DNA of 15,957 nt from a bacterium (GTDB taxonomy: Bacteria > UBA9089 > JASEGY01): contig JASEGY010000005.1 in assembly GCA_030019105.1 (NCBI GenBank), positions 1 through 15,957 of the forward strand, given 5' to 3'. Position 1 is the stretch's first letter. Each line of letters opens with the position of its first letter. The notes beneath the pieces were generated by a model. That model ran no database searches. It was given only the letters and a program-made list of their open reading frames with translations, and had not been told where the DNA came from. Shown here piece after piece: positions 9,701-15,289 of the stretch. The position numbers were made by a program, and so were the translations under genes.

Positions 9701-12700
9701 ATCATCCTGCGCCCTCACTTTAATCAGATAGCTCTGTCCATCAGACACGCCGGTTGTATTCCAATCAAATCTGCCATCATTAGTTTCACCTATCGATAGA
9801 ACCTTCCAGGTGAGTCCTCTATTCAGGCTGTAATAAATATCTATTAGCAGTGGGTCACTATCGGGATCGTTGGCTTGCCAGGTGATAGTCTGGGTCCCCT
9901 TCCATGTTTTCCCTCCGTTGGGTTGAAGAACCCGAACTACCGGGGAGTAAGGGAAATTATCAATCTTGAAGGCCCCTGAGGTGTCTGAAGCAGTCGATGT
10001 CCCATCCGAGATAGTCACGGCAATCATATAACCTCTTCCATCGGCGACAGTAGTTGTATTCCAGGGATAGATACCATCATTCGGCTCATTATTAGCCAAC
10101 AAAGACCAGGTAGTCCCACTATCAGCGCTTACATTTATCCTCATGGCAAGAATATCTCCTGGATCCAAATCCTGGCCGTCCCACTTGATATTCTGAGTCC
10201 CTGACCAGATATCACCCGCTGCCGGCGAAGTCAAGGTAACCGTCGGGGTATGGGCATCATTGTCAATAGTAAAGGCCGCATCTGAAGTATCGTCTCCGGT
10301 AAGACCATCGGCATCAATAGCGGTAACCCGGACGAGGTAATTGGCGGCATCACCCACTGAGGCCGTATTCCAGGAATAGGTTCCATCATTGGCTTCATTG
10401 GTGGCAATAGTATACCAGACGCCATTCACTCGATACTTGATAGTGATACCAGTGATATTCCCATCAGTATCCACCGCCGTCCATTGGATCGTTCGGGTAC
10501 CGCTCCACTGTTCACCGCCATTAGGGAAGGTGAGGGTAACCGTTGGGGCGTAGAGATTATCAACCGTAAAGTCCCTATCAGAGTCATCTCGAGCAGGCTG
10601 AAGGGCACTCCTATCGTCAGCCTCAACCCTCACCCGATAGGTAGTTGCCTCAGGAAGGCCCTTTGTCTGCCAGGAATAGGCGCCATCGTTAGGCTCATTG
10701 GCAGCCAGGGGTTGCCATGTAGTTCCACTATTGGTGCTGTAATAGATAGTTATGTTCAGCGAGTCACCATCTCCATCTGTGGTCAGCCACCTAATCTCGG
10801 CCGTTCCACTCAACCTCTCACCGCCATTGGGGGAAAGCACGGTTACTTGAGGGGCCTGGTTATTATTATTTACTTTAAAGACCCCATCTGATTGATCCTG
10901 TCCGATGGTATTACCATCGTTGCCAGTGATCCGAATGAGGTAATTATTCCCCTCAGGGACACCAAGTGTATTCCAGAGATAACTGGTAACACCCCGAAGA
11001 CCGGAGGCAATGTTCAACCAGCTTGACCCGGCGTTAGGACTATATTCGATAGTAACTACCGGACTATCTCCCACATCCTTGTCACTCAACTGCCAGGTAA
11101 TATGCTTATTCCCGCTCCAATTTTCTCCGCCGTTGGGTGAGGTCACGGTTATCTGCGGGGCATGAGGGATGTTATCGATCATAAAGGCCCCATCAGAGGC
11201 ATCACTGACACTGGCCGTACCATTATTAGCCACCACAATAATCCGATAATTAGGACCTTCCGCCATCCGGGTGGTATCCCAGGAAAACATGCCGTCATTA
11301 ATCTCATTTGCAGCTAAGGGGTAAGGAGTCCCATCGCCCACCTGATACTTGATGTCTATGGTTAAAGGTTCCCCATAATGGCTGGCTGCCGTCCATTTGA
11401 CCCAGACTATTCCGCTTAACTTTTCTCCGCCATTAGGCTCTAAGACCCGAACGTCTGCTAAGAATTTTTCCGTGCTGGTATCAACCTCGTTAGAGTAACC
11501 TAAAGAGCCGAGGAGATTATAGGCCTTAACCCGATAGAAAAAAGTCGTATTGTCTGGAAGACCAGTATCAGCATAGGTTGTTACACCGGTTGAGACCGTG
11601 ACTATCTCTGAGTATGAACCACCCTGAGTTTTTCTCTCAATGACAAAGCCGGTTTCATTATTCGAGGTATCCAGCCAGCTCAGGGCAATATGAGCAATAG
11701 AACGGCCAGTTACTCGCAAATTAGTTGGGACAGAAGGCGGTCCAGTCTCGACTTCATTAGAGCAAGCTGAATTGCCTAATAAATTGTAAGCCTTGACCCG
11801 GTAAGAGAGGTTAGTATTCAAACTATAGGAAGTATCCGTATAGGTAGCTACATTGGCCAGGGTTGTGGCTATTTCAGTGTAGCTGCCGCTTCCTTCCTTT
11901 CGCTCTATTTTAAATCCTTGCTCATTATCAGAGTTATCCCTCCAGGTAAGAATAAGACTGGAGATACTGGCTATGACTAAATTAGTTGGAGCCGCAGGAG
12001 GCCCAACACTCACTGTATTAGAATAATCCGAATTTCCAACCTGATTATAGGCGAAGACCCGATAAGAGTAAGTGGTATTTGGAATAACTCCGCTATCATT
12101 ATAGGTAATTCCATTAACTCCTGTCGTTCCAATAACAACATAACTACCGGCGGCCGTTTTTCTTTCAATCTTAAAACCATCCTCATTGTTTGAGTTATCC
12201 TGCCAGGAGAGATTAACCTGGCTGCTTGAGATGACTTGAGCCGAGAGATTGGTGGGGGTGTATGGAGCGGCGTTTGCAGTAGTAGCCGGGATCTCATTTG
12301 AGTATCCTGAGGAGCCAATCAAATTGAAGGCCTGGACCCGATAGGTATAAGTGGTTATCGGAAAAAGACCAGTATCACTATAACTTATCACTTCAGTCGA
12401 AACAGTGGCTATAGCGGTATAGTTACCACCGCTTGTTTTTCTTTCAATAGAGAACCCTGTCTCATTGTTTGAGTTATCCTGCCAGGAGAGATCAACTCGG
12501 TTGCTGGCGATGATTTGAGCCGAGAGATTGGTGGGGGTGTATGGAGCGGCGTTTGCAGTAATAGCCGTGGTCTCATTTGAGTATCCTGAGAAGCCAATCA
12601 GATTAAATGCCCGGACCCGATAGGTATAAGTGGTTATCGGAAGAAGACCAGTATCACTATAACTTGTTACCCCAGTCGAAACAGTGGCTATAGCTGTATA

Positions 12701-14470
12701 GTTACCACCGCTTGTTTTTCTTTCGATAGAGAACCCTGTCTCATTGTTTGAATTATCCTGCCAGGAGAGATTAACCTGGCTGCTTGAGATGACTTGAGCC
12801 GAGAGATTGGTGGGGGTGTATGGAGCGGCGTTTGCAGTAGTAGCCGTGATCTCATTTGAGTATTCTGAGGAGCCAATCAGATTAAAGGCCTTAACCCGAT
12901 AAGTATAAGTTGTCACCGGGGGAAGACCGGTATCACTATAGGTTATCACTCCAGTCGAAACAGTGGCTATAGCGGTATAGTTACCGCCGCTTGTTTTTCT
13001 TTCAATAGAGAACCCTGTCTCATTGTTTGAATTATCCTGCCAGGAGAGATCAATCTGACTATTGGAAATGGCCGTGGCATTAAGATTGCCCGGATTTGAA
13101 GGAACTGTATCCAGGGTAGTAGCAGAGGTTGTATTGGAATAGTCAGAATTATAGACCCCCCGATAGGCCCTCACCCGATAATAGTAGGTGGTGGCTTTAT
13201 TCAGGTTTTGGTCGGTATAAGAGGTTGAATTAGCTGAAGGAGCAGCTATTTGAGTAAAGGTAGTCCCATCCGGACTCCTTTCGATCTTGAAGCCGGTCTC
13301 ATCAGTTGATTTATCCTGCCAGGCAAGGTTAATCTGAGTGCTTGAAACTGCTTGGGCAGAAAGATTAGTCGGTGCATTAGGAGGGGCTTCTTCCGTGGTA
13401 GCAGTATCCTCGTTAGAATAACCTGAGTTGCCGGCTCCATTAAAAGCCCTGACCCGGTAGGTATAAGTTGTGACCGGGGTAAGACCGGTGTCATCATAGG
13501 TAGTCACGTTGGTTGAAACCGTAGTTATCTGAGTATAGCTCCCCTCACTTATCTTTCTTTCAATAAAAAAGCCGCTCTCATTGCCTGAGTTATCTTGCCA
13601 GGAAAGGCGGAGTTGAGTGCTTGAGATGCGAACGACATCAAGATTGCTCGGCGCAGCCGGAGGGGAATCTGAGGTAACAGCGGTGGCCACGTTGGAATAA
13701 TCAGAGTTGTTAGTTCCACCATTGCAGCTCCGAAAGGCCTGGATACGATAGTAATAAGTTGCGCTTGGTGTAAGATTACTGTTATTCCACGAGGTTGTAT
13801 TGGCCGGGAGTGTTTGGACTACCGCAAATGAGGTGCTCGCTGTTCTACGCTCGACCGTAAATCCAGTTTCATTATTAGAAAGATCCTGCCAGGTGAGTTT
13901 AACTTGAGTGCTTGAGATGGTAGTAGCGATTAGGTTTCCTGGTGCGGCTGGCATATCACCTGTATTATTAGCTACGGTATAGGTAGCTGGAATAATAACA
14001 TCAATAGGGATCGATTGGGCTAAACTATTAGATAAGTCAGTATAGGAAGAGTCGATATTAATCGTATGCTTTTCACACCAGTGACCTTCACGAACATTGA
14101 AATTAATCTTAAGTAATCCTCCAACTCCGCTTTTACCCGAGAGACCACTGTAGCGAATAATTGCCCTGGCCCATCCAGCAGAGTTGTCAGCATTGACATT
14201 TATATTGGGGGCATCGGAGACCAAGTCCCCTCTAAGGATGTTTGATGAGAAAGGTGTTGGGATAGCCAGAGTACTGGTGTCGAATTCTACTTCAATCTGA
14301 AGGGAATAGAGATCAGTTACTGCTGTTGTTTCTACGGTAGCAGTAAAAGGCGGCTGGTTCGGGATGACACTACCTGGAGCCTTGACTGTCAAGGTAACTG
14401 CCCCCGCCGATCCGAGGGTAATGAGCACCACTTCTATCGTCGCTAAGAATATGGTTAGTTTGTTTTTCAT
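413..14470 (-). CDS. Giant secreted multidomain surface protein (cohesin-like, FN3, PNGGE, Ig-like, T9SS/FlgD-like C-terminus)
   Basis: A single uninterrupted frame of 4,685 residues (roughly 0.5 MDa). The start at 14470 was chosen because a strong Shine-Dalgarno sequence lies 7 bases upstream and a signal peptide follows at once (MKNKL, hydrophobic core, SAGA about residue 24). Domains in order: cohesin-like beta domain 25-170; nine FN3 domains 174-1000 with recurrent NNETGFxIERK and YSNE motifs; 23 Ig-like repeats of about 104 residues, 1005-3540, of the pattern PxVxLxSPNGGExWSGxxxI then W...DxDGD, a YSxxGGxTW stretch, NDGxYxWxT, DGxNYLI and DxSDxxFxIDN; one inserted calcium-loop module 1915-2062; mixed bacterial Ig-like domains 3540-4415; a second calcium-loop module 4425-4580; and a C-terminal domain 4589-4685 with VYPNPFRP, IRIYALSGELIK, GVYIY and GKLSVIR. 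That last domain resembles FlgD Ig-like and type IX secretion sorting domains. No catalytic domain is visible. Adhesion, matrix or S-layer-like scaffolding is inferred from the architecture only. Confidence 0.9.
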   Translation of the reverse strand: MKNKLTIFLATIEVVLITLGSAGAVTLTVKAPGSVIPNQPPFTATVETTAVTDLYSLQIEVEFDTSTLAIPTPFSSNILRGDLVSDAPNINVNADNSAGWARAIIRYSGLSGKSGVGGLLKINFNVREGHWCEKHTINIDSSYTDLSNSLAQSIPIDVIIPATYTVANNTGDMPAAPGNLIATTISSTQVKLTWQDLSNNETGFTVERRTASTSFAVVQTLPANTTSWNNSNLTPSATYYYRIQAFRSCNGGTNNSDYSNVATAVTSDSPPAAPSNLDVVRISSTQLRLSWQDNSGNESGFFIERKISEGSYTQITTVSTNVTTYDDTGLTPVTTYTYRVRAFNGAGNSGYSNEDTATTEEAPPNAPTNLSAQAVSSTQINLAWQDKSTDETGFKIERSPDGTTFTQIAAPSANSTSYTDQNLNKATTYYYRVRAYRGVYNSDYSNTTSATTLDTVPSNPGNLNATAISNSQIDLSWQDNSNNETGFSIERKTSGGNYTAIATVSTGVITYSDTGLPPVTTYTYRVKAFNLIGSSEYSNEITATTANAAPYTPTNLSAQVISSSQVNLSWQDNSNNETGFSIERKTSGGNYTAIATVSTGVTSYSDTGLLPITTYTYRVRAFNLIGFSGYSNETTAITANAAPYTPTNLSAQIIASNRVDLSWQDNSNNETGFSIERKTSGGNYTAIATVSTEVISYSDTGLFPITTYTYRVQAFNLIGSSGYSNEIPATTANAAPYTPTNLSAQVISSSQVNLSWQDNSNNEDGFKIERKTAAGSYVVIGTTGVNGITYNDSGVIPNTTYSYRVFAYNQVGNSDYSNTVSVGPPAAPTNLVIASISSLILTWRDNSDNEQGFKIERKEGSGSYTEIATTLANVATYTDTSYSLNTNLSYRVKAYNLLGNSACSNEVETGPPSVPTNLRVTGRSIAHIALSWLDTSNNETGFVIERKTQGGSYSEIVTVSTGVTTYADTGLPDNTTFFYRVKAYNLLGSLGYSNEVDTSTEKFLADVRVLEPNGGEKLSGIVWVKWTAASHYGEPLTIDIKYQVGDGTPYPLAANEINDGMFSWDTTRMAEGPNYRIIVVANNGTASVSDASDGAFMIDNIPHAPQITVTSPNGGENWSGNKHITWQLSDKDVGDSPVVTIEYSPNAGSSWLNIASGLRGVTSYLWNTLGVPEGNNYLIRITGNDGNTIGQDQSDGVFKVNNNNQAPQVTVLSPNGGERLSGTAEIRWLTTDGDGDSLNITIYYSTNSGTTWQPLAANEPNDGAYSWQTKGLPEATTYRVRVEADDRSALQPARDDSDRDFTVDNLYAPTVTLTFPNGGEQWSGTRTIQWTAVDTDGNITGITIKYRVNGVWYTIATNEANDGTYSWNTASVGDAANYLVRVTAIDADGLTGDDTSDAAFTIDNDAHTPTVTLTSPAAGDIWSGTQNIKWDGQDLDPGDILAMRINVSADSGTTWSLLANNEPNDGIYPWNTTTVADGRGYMIAVTISDGTSTASDTSGAFKIDNFPYSPVVRVLQPNGGKTWKGTQTITWQANDPDSDPLLIDIYYSLNRGLTWKVLSIGETNDGRFDWNTTGVSDGQSYLIKVRAQDDTRLAAEDVSDAVFTIDNPSAPKVTVTYPNGGEKLRGTQQIWWQASDEDGDSIAIDISYSSNGGVNWVVVVQGEVNDGIKEWNTTTVPDGNNYLVKVKAIDTTGLSGEDTSDAPFMIDNVPYAPVVTLRALNGSETQPLSGMITISWTATDTDGDKLTVDIAYSSDGGTTWKTIAAGVANTTSYYWDTTSLPDGNYQIRITADDGDTASGTGSVISAGFNINNPKPPQITLTAPNGGEIWSGIRDITWTATDPDGDTLSIDILISPDNGNNWSILAASEPNDGVFSRNLDFLADGSNFLVQVRATDGVYTVSDVSDAVFTIGHLVGPDGATLYEGSRVRAVFEAGDVSDELIILINNESEITTDWVSVNNINPVPGTVWEYAAYWKSTGQPFTGNFDSLVEIRMPYQDTNGDGIVDGTDVPVDELRIYRLNKNEAVWETIEDGGAEVIDKRNKEVKTGVIHFFIYCLAGSPPGTPQVTLLSPSMVDEYWWGNREIRWQAIDPDGAPLTIKIEYQVTTAVGEPNKWYSIAEGEPNDGLYVWNTWTVADGQNYIIRVSASDGALGGYAKSENIIIDNNPHTPRVRVVSPNGGEVLRDSGFPPAYSSIRWTAGDEDGDPLVFTLEYSVDNGYHWYKIVSGAQNIFTVEDNVYSYSWDTTTVADGQNYLVRVVASDPSPRSSWDASDRVFTIDNSENGPVVKILLPEGGESLKGTSYIKWEAWDSDGDVLTITIQYSIDGETWYTIAGNERNDGAYRWDTRAMADGDNYFIKVMASDGKQTGKDQLKRPIRIDNQPFAPVVELLSPNGREYWQGVQNIEWTASDVDGGTLTYTVSCSPDRGGHWYKISPLDITEEEPGRFSAPWDTKTVPDGVNYLIKVEATDEGGLIGQDQSNQTFMIDNNPAAPPHAPQIKITAPSGGETWAEAANITWRATDLDGDPLSIDILARRVGTTDWITIASGESNDGIFTWNTTRVSDGKYEIMARVTDGYATMESNPPYPQVNIDNLHPPVVTIITPQTGDQWTDQTGGFRKTINWVATDPDAGDQLTFDCYYRIADSDFWWEMPDAKGLSVQTTTMDIRTVEDGLSYQIKVVAKDGTGLVGEGLSGVFTIDNNPNGPVVELLSPDGGEYWSGSRLIRWIAEDGDGEKITIDLACSVDGGKNWHTIVTGLENDGVYNWDTKTVADGVKYLIQVTAKDESNQTATDRSMAVFKIDNFPNAPVVRVISPNGITNGVRDLPWKNTVTLQWHASDADNDELTITLLYSDNAGAGWHIIASGLENTGVYDWSTNDLPDGIHYRVKAVASDVNLGREDVSDATFEIDNRHAPEVTVLSPNGGEVIKGSYEIRWTATDVDTEDQITISLSYKGNGVSNWAPIPGGEKLANTTGRFVWDTTQLPGNGLDYLIKIVATDSSGLKGEDVSNKVFTIDVPDAPVVKLISPAGSETWAGLKQIEWKANDPDGERILINIAYTINDGIAWNNIISNLENTGRFLWDTNRVKDNPNCRLRVQASDGALIGEAVSPVLQINNPDAPVVELISPNGGEDWHGRQKIEWYVNDPDAADILLVTVEFSFNNGRHWYMLEETERSSGGGTFYWETTTVENGTNYLVRITAFDGSHRVSARSKSPFRIDNNWHKPTIKLLSPKGGEVYSGQEAILWKASDLDGDKLKINIYYGRISEATGTVDRWYPIVLGEANDGYYAWDTSSVPDGVRYKIKVVADDEDDNSEVGEDQSATAFTVDNDPHIPVIRLTSPKAGEAYGDAHKLSSRIQIEWELEDVDNRVDSFKIEYSYDGGRSWIIEKEAGADNSAFSPPPAVSGIYKYNWETKDLPDDDYLVRVTVNDGHLINNDRTGGSFAIDNRHTPTAILISPNGGENLRGEVAIRWQAGDIDPGDTVYITIAYSRNSGSTWLPLATGEDNDGEYLWDTTRVQEARTYLIRVSASDGILYSTDQSDEVFTVDNTLPNIVRISPADGTAINAAKPLPAKVDAFLTNGVSGIDEEHSQLIITRNGGDYLDQGSIDRSQPDHLIFTPANGFDDGIYEVTVTPVDYADLTGVTKTSTFTIDQTLPVITTLDISSPKHGDSIKPENREVIVKVVEQMEMDTASLTLNYKIYSGDQPPAGGTMTTLMTRSGKASLWTFKATLPLKDKGAANGEKVDYWITGKDRAGNPLKSSLSPSLLQEDGKATLFIDEEPPVSESITINGGDRAAKDRLVTVALNVSGTPSRMMISEYPNFAEARWEDYVSSLTRKLSMGDGDKTIYVRYMDAATNVSASDSAPIILDTVSPTVAIDAPADGAFLNQANISIKGTATDASGIAEVGIQINGGSWVKATGTTSWSYDWSPGQDGSYNLKVRAIDLAGNQKESETRKLHVDRTAPVPLSIAINSVAEYTNNREVSVGSTVEGDPSQIMLSEEPNFTGANWITYTSSVPFTLSSGDREKRVYARYRDAAGNKSDTLAASIILDTTGPDVQITTPAAGTTVGGEVVNITGGAQDNLSGVELVQVSLDGGSSWIGVSGTGSWTYQWNPVKEGTVGLQARGKDKAGNFGLSPTISIQVDKTGPVPVSMKINSDQEATNSREATVALNVTGNPAQVRLSESKDFSGASWRSYTAELAFQLSSGDGMKTVYAQIKDVVGNLSQPISDQILLDTAAPTGAGIKINAGAEITNSPRLNLTLKVEGATRMMISEDGLFDSEKWELFASSREWPLSNTADGLKPLRVKFRDEAGNETDPVSDWIELDQTPPDVEISSPQAGIKVAGDGVPIKVPVDGNERVNLFYRWDHEVKGWQNIAVLDSPPYAAWWNTSKLGNGEYQIKAEGWDKAGNVAVSTITLVVDHQNPDLESNKVVPGESQFMEFSSGVSLEIPAFSLPGSAAAITLSDSDGLRNLGVDLSAINAANQKAMEDVTLGIIPSSEECRLMLYDGGGNSLSIPFNQALDIALPYPDANQDGLVDGTNFPVSTLKVFRLESDRWEEVGSDQARGGLVWAGVNQTGVYTLMARRATPAKSLRDVKVYPNPFRPGKAVQGAVKFINLRNDNEIRIYALSGELIKVIGTDKLATLFYGGQVYYGATWNGTNESGDEVATGVYIYVIKGGGDKSGKLSVIR
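704..1215 (-). other. C-terminal calcium-loop module of the giant protein
   Basis: It runs from about VVPGESQF to LMARRATPAKSL. It contains LPYPDANQDGLVDGTNFPV (loop DANQDGLVDGTN encoded at 863-898), then STLKVFRLESDRWEEVG. The D-x-N-x-D-G-x-x-D-x-x-D/N spacing is that of an EF-hand/dockerin type calcium loop. The same layout occurs in the module at 8285-8727, which shows the two are copies. Calcium binding is predicted from the motif only. Confidence 0.6.
1215..3135 (-). other. Alternating bacterial Ig-like domains (types A and B)
   Basis: Seven domains of about 90 residues of two kinds. Type A has INxGxxxTNxRxVTV, a MxISExxxFxxAxW stretch, LSxGDGxKxVY and RDAAGN. Type B has PxVxIxxPxxG, AxDxSGxxxVxVxxDGGxW, WxYxWxPxxxG and AxDxAGN, like common bacterial Ig-like (Big) domains. 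The order from the N-terminal side is A-B-A-B-A-A-B. Two less regular Ig-like domains lie just before them (about 3135-3835). The pattern suggests growth by duplication of A-B pairs. Confidence 0.6.
3840..11456 (-). repeat. Array of 23 'SPNGGE' Ig-like repeats
   Basis: Twenty-three units of about 300-340 bp, each beginning near PxVxxxSPNGGE and ending with FxIDN, run continuously except for one inserted module after unit 9 (8285-8727). Units 5, 8, 10, 15, 17 and 22 have altered or lost PNGGE motifs. Units 11, 13, 15, 21 and 22 carry insertions. Many units keep an Asp-box-like YSxDGGxTW stretch and a DPDGD loop. DNA identity between neighbours is modest, so the array is old compared with the FN3 block. 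Confidence 0.85.
8285..8727 (-). other. Calcium-loop module inserted between PNGGE repeats 9 and 10
   Basis: About 148 residues between FTIGHLVGPDG and LAGSPPGTP do not follow the PNGGE pattern. They contain MPYQDTNGDGIVDGTDVPV (loop DTNGDGIVDGTD encoded at 8447-8482), then DELRIYRLNKNEAVWETIEDG. This matches in order and wording the module near the C-terminus. In this position it looks like a former C-terminal module left in the middle of a longer fusion. Confidence 0.65.
11469..13951 (-). repeat. Array of nine fibronectin type III domains
   Basis: Each unit of about 90 residues starts near PxxPTNLxAxxISSxQVxLSWQD, continues with NSNNETGFxIERK and a TYTYRVxAFN stretch, and ends in YSNE. The Trp, the YxYRV pair and spacing are those of FN3 domains. 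Units 4-7 (about 12000-13080) are nearly identical in DNA with a 279-bp (93-residue) period. The outer units are more diverged. Confidence 0.85.
13960..14398 (-). other. Cohesin-like N-terminal domain of the giant protein
   Basis: The first about 145 residues after the signal peptide (VTLTVKAPGSV, then LYSLQIEVEFDTSTLAI, GDLVSDAP, then GVGGLLKINFNV) follow the cohesin pattern. In that pattern a strand VxLTV is followed by YSLxxxxxFDxxxL, an LxxGDLV turn and a G-L-xxIxF strand. In cellulosomes cohesins bind dockerins. In non-cellulosomal surface proteins the fold is common without that role. Confidence 0.6.
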
Positions 14471-14477
14471 AATACAT

Positions 14478-14486
14478 TCCTCCCCT
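14478..14486 (-). promoter_or_regulatory. Ribosome binding site deciding the start of the giant gene
   Basis: On the minus strand this reads AGGGGAGGA, 7 bases before the ATG at 14470-14468. The in-frame ATG further upstream at 14533 has only AAGG two bases before it, would put 21 polar residues ahead of the signal peptide, and overlaps the predicted -10 box. The downstream start is therefore preferred. Confidence 0.8.
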
Positions 14487-14528
14487 TTTGCTGTGATTTG
14501 GCTTTGATTGATATGTATGTAATTTAGC

Positions 14529-14558
14529 TTCATACCTTCATGTCTTCGTAGTGGTCAA
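14529..14558 (-). promoter_or_regulatory. Possible sigma-70-type promoter of the giant gene
   Basis: On the minus strand TTGACC (14553-14558) and TATGAA (14529-14534) are separated by 18 bases. They match the -35 and -10 consensus at 5 of 6 and 4 of 6 positions. Transcription would begin about 50 bases before the start codon. The spacer overlaps the ACGAAGACATGAAGG word repeat. The match is modest and unproven. Confidence 0.3.
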
Positions 14559-14590
14559 AGATTGCCACCACCAAGACATCAAGGCACGAA
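14538..14590. repeat. Imperfect inverted repeat of GAAGACA-type words
   Basis: ATGTCTTCGTAGTGGT on the left pairs imperfectly with ACCACCAAGACATC and the following AAGGCACGAAG on the right. The right arm recurs at 15397-15421 after the paralogous pseudogene. It lies between the ORF6N stop and the giant gene and could end the first transcript, although no T-tract follows. Confidence 0.45.
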
Positions 14591-14866
14591 GATTACTGCG
14601 CCCCCATTTATTTCTTGAACCCTATCTTCTTTAGTTCCCTGCTCGGAGTCTCAATCAAGGATTTTATTGCGTCAAAAACAATCTTGAACTGATGGTCGTA
14701 TTTTCCCTCCATATCCTCAATTCTGCTCTTAAGTTCTACGTAACCAACCGCCATTTCTCTCAACCTTGTAAAGGCCCGCATAATCTGAATGTTGACCAGG
14801 ATAGCTCTCTTGCTCTTAAGCACGGAGGAAAGCATAGCTACACCCTGTTCTGTAAAGGTATAAGAA
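14561..14866. repeat. Direct repeat, copy 1 (ORF6N gene 3' half plus flank)
   Basis: Matches 15391-15833 once the 129-bp element and its 8-bp target copy are removed. In 14561-14667 only 3 of 107 bases differ. The following about 180 bases differ at about 7 positions. Homology starts about 47 bases beyond the stop codon, so the duplication includes noncoding flank. Confidence 0.85.
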
Positions 14867-15108
14867 AGCTTTCGAGTCCCACCCCAACTTGATATCACAA
14901 AATGTGATTTCAAGTTTGTAAGCTCTTGCCTGGTAAGCTGAAACATAAAATCTTCCGGGAAACGTTCTATATTCCTTTTAACTGCTTGAATTAGAGCTCT
15001 TGTTTCTACTTCATACAACTCTGCCAGGTCCCTATCCAATAGTACCTTCTGTCCCCTTATCAGATAGATTCTACTCTCTATTCTCTCTACTGGGATCAAA
15101 TCACTCAC
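14608..15108 (-). CDS. ORF6N domain-containing DNA-binding protein
   Basis: 166 residues from a GTG start at 15108, supported by GAGGGG (15117-15122) 8 bases upstream. Residues 6-110 match the ORF6N domain of phage anti-repressor-like and chromosomal proteins: [50 protein letters not shown], a [19 protein letters not shown] segment, then NIQIMRAF. The remainder ([20 protein letters not shown] and onward) is a predicted coiled coil ending in a basic tail with IGFKK. The length and layout are the usual ones for the small bacterial ORF6N proteins, which are often found on mobile elements and genomic islands. DNA binding is expected from the domain; the target and cellular role are unknown. The giant gene begins 137 bases downstream on the same strand, with its own likely promoter. 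A broken paralogue lies upstream. Confidence 0.88.
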   Translation of the reverse strand: MSDLIPVERIESRIYLIRGQKVLLDRDLAELYEVETRALIQAVKRNIERFPEDFMFQLTRQELTNLKSHFVISSWGGTRKLSYTFTEQGVAMLSSVLKSKRAILVNIQIMRAFTRLREMAVGYVELKSRIEDMEGKYDHQFKIVFDAIKSLIETPSRELKKIGFKK

Positions 15109-15116
15109 TATTGTTT

Positions 15117-15122
15117 CCCCTC
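15117..15122 (-). promoter_or_regulatory. Ribosome binding site supporting the GTG start of the ORF6N gene
   Basis: GAGGGG on the minus strand lies 8 bases before the GTG at 15108-15106. No in-frame ATG exists near the beginning of the conserved [10 protein letters not shown] segment, so GTG is the best start. Confidence 0.65.
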
Positions 15123-15145
15123 AATATTGCCTTTTCAAGATAGAA

Positions 15146-15223
15146 TTTGCAGGTTGGGTTGAATGAAATGAAACCCAATAAAAGATGGTGTTGGGTTTCG
15201 CTTTGCTCAACCGAACCTACAAA
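15146..15223. repeat. 78-bp inverted repeat with GGTTGGGTT/AACCCAA arms
   Basis: Arms 15146-15180 and 15189-15223 pair at about 27 of 35 positions around an 8-base loop. The left arm holds GCAGGTTGGGTTGAATGAA and the right arm GGGTTTCGCTTTGCTCAACC. Closely worded inverted repeats are widespread in cyanobacteria and several uncultured phyla. It sits upstream of the ORF6N gene in a stretch with no coding sequence. No terminal duplication was found, so transposition is not shown. Confidence 0.6.
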
Positions 15224-15289
15224 AACAAACTTGAAGGTGTAATAGTACAGCTCGGCGGAAATATCTCTCTGGTTTTTCCCCTCGTCCCT

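Noticed and set aside
10484..10891. Plus-strand open frame of 135 codons
   Set aside because: Antisense to PNGGE repeats, with codon bias and content explained by the coding strand.
12010..12876. Three similar minus-strand frames of 62-102 codons in the FN3 block
   Set aside because: They resemble each other only because they are out-of-frame readings of the 279-bp FN3 repeats.
14471..14533. In-frame ATG at 14533 as the start of the giant gene
   Set aside because: It lacks a properly spaced Shine-Dalgarno sequence and would precede the signal peptide with a polar 21-residue stretch. The ATG at 14470 has AGGGGAGGA 7 bases upstream.
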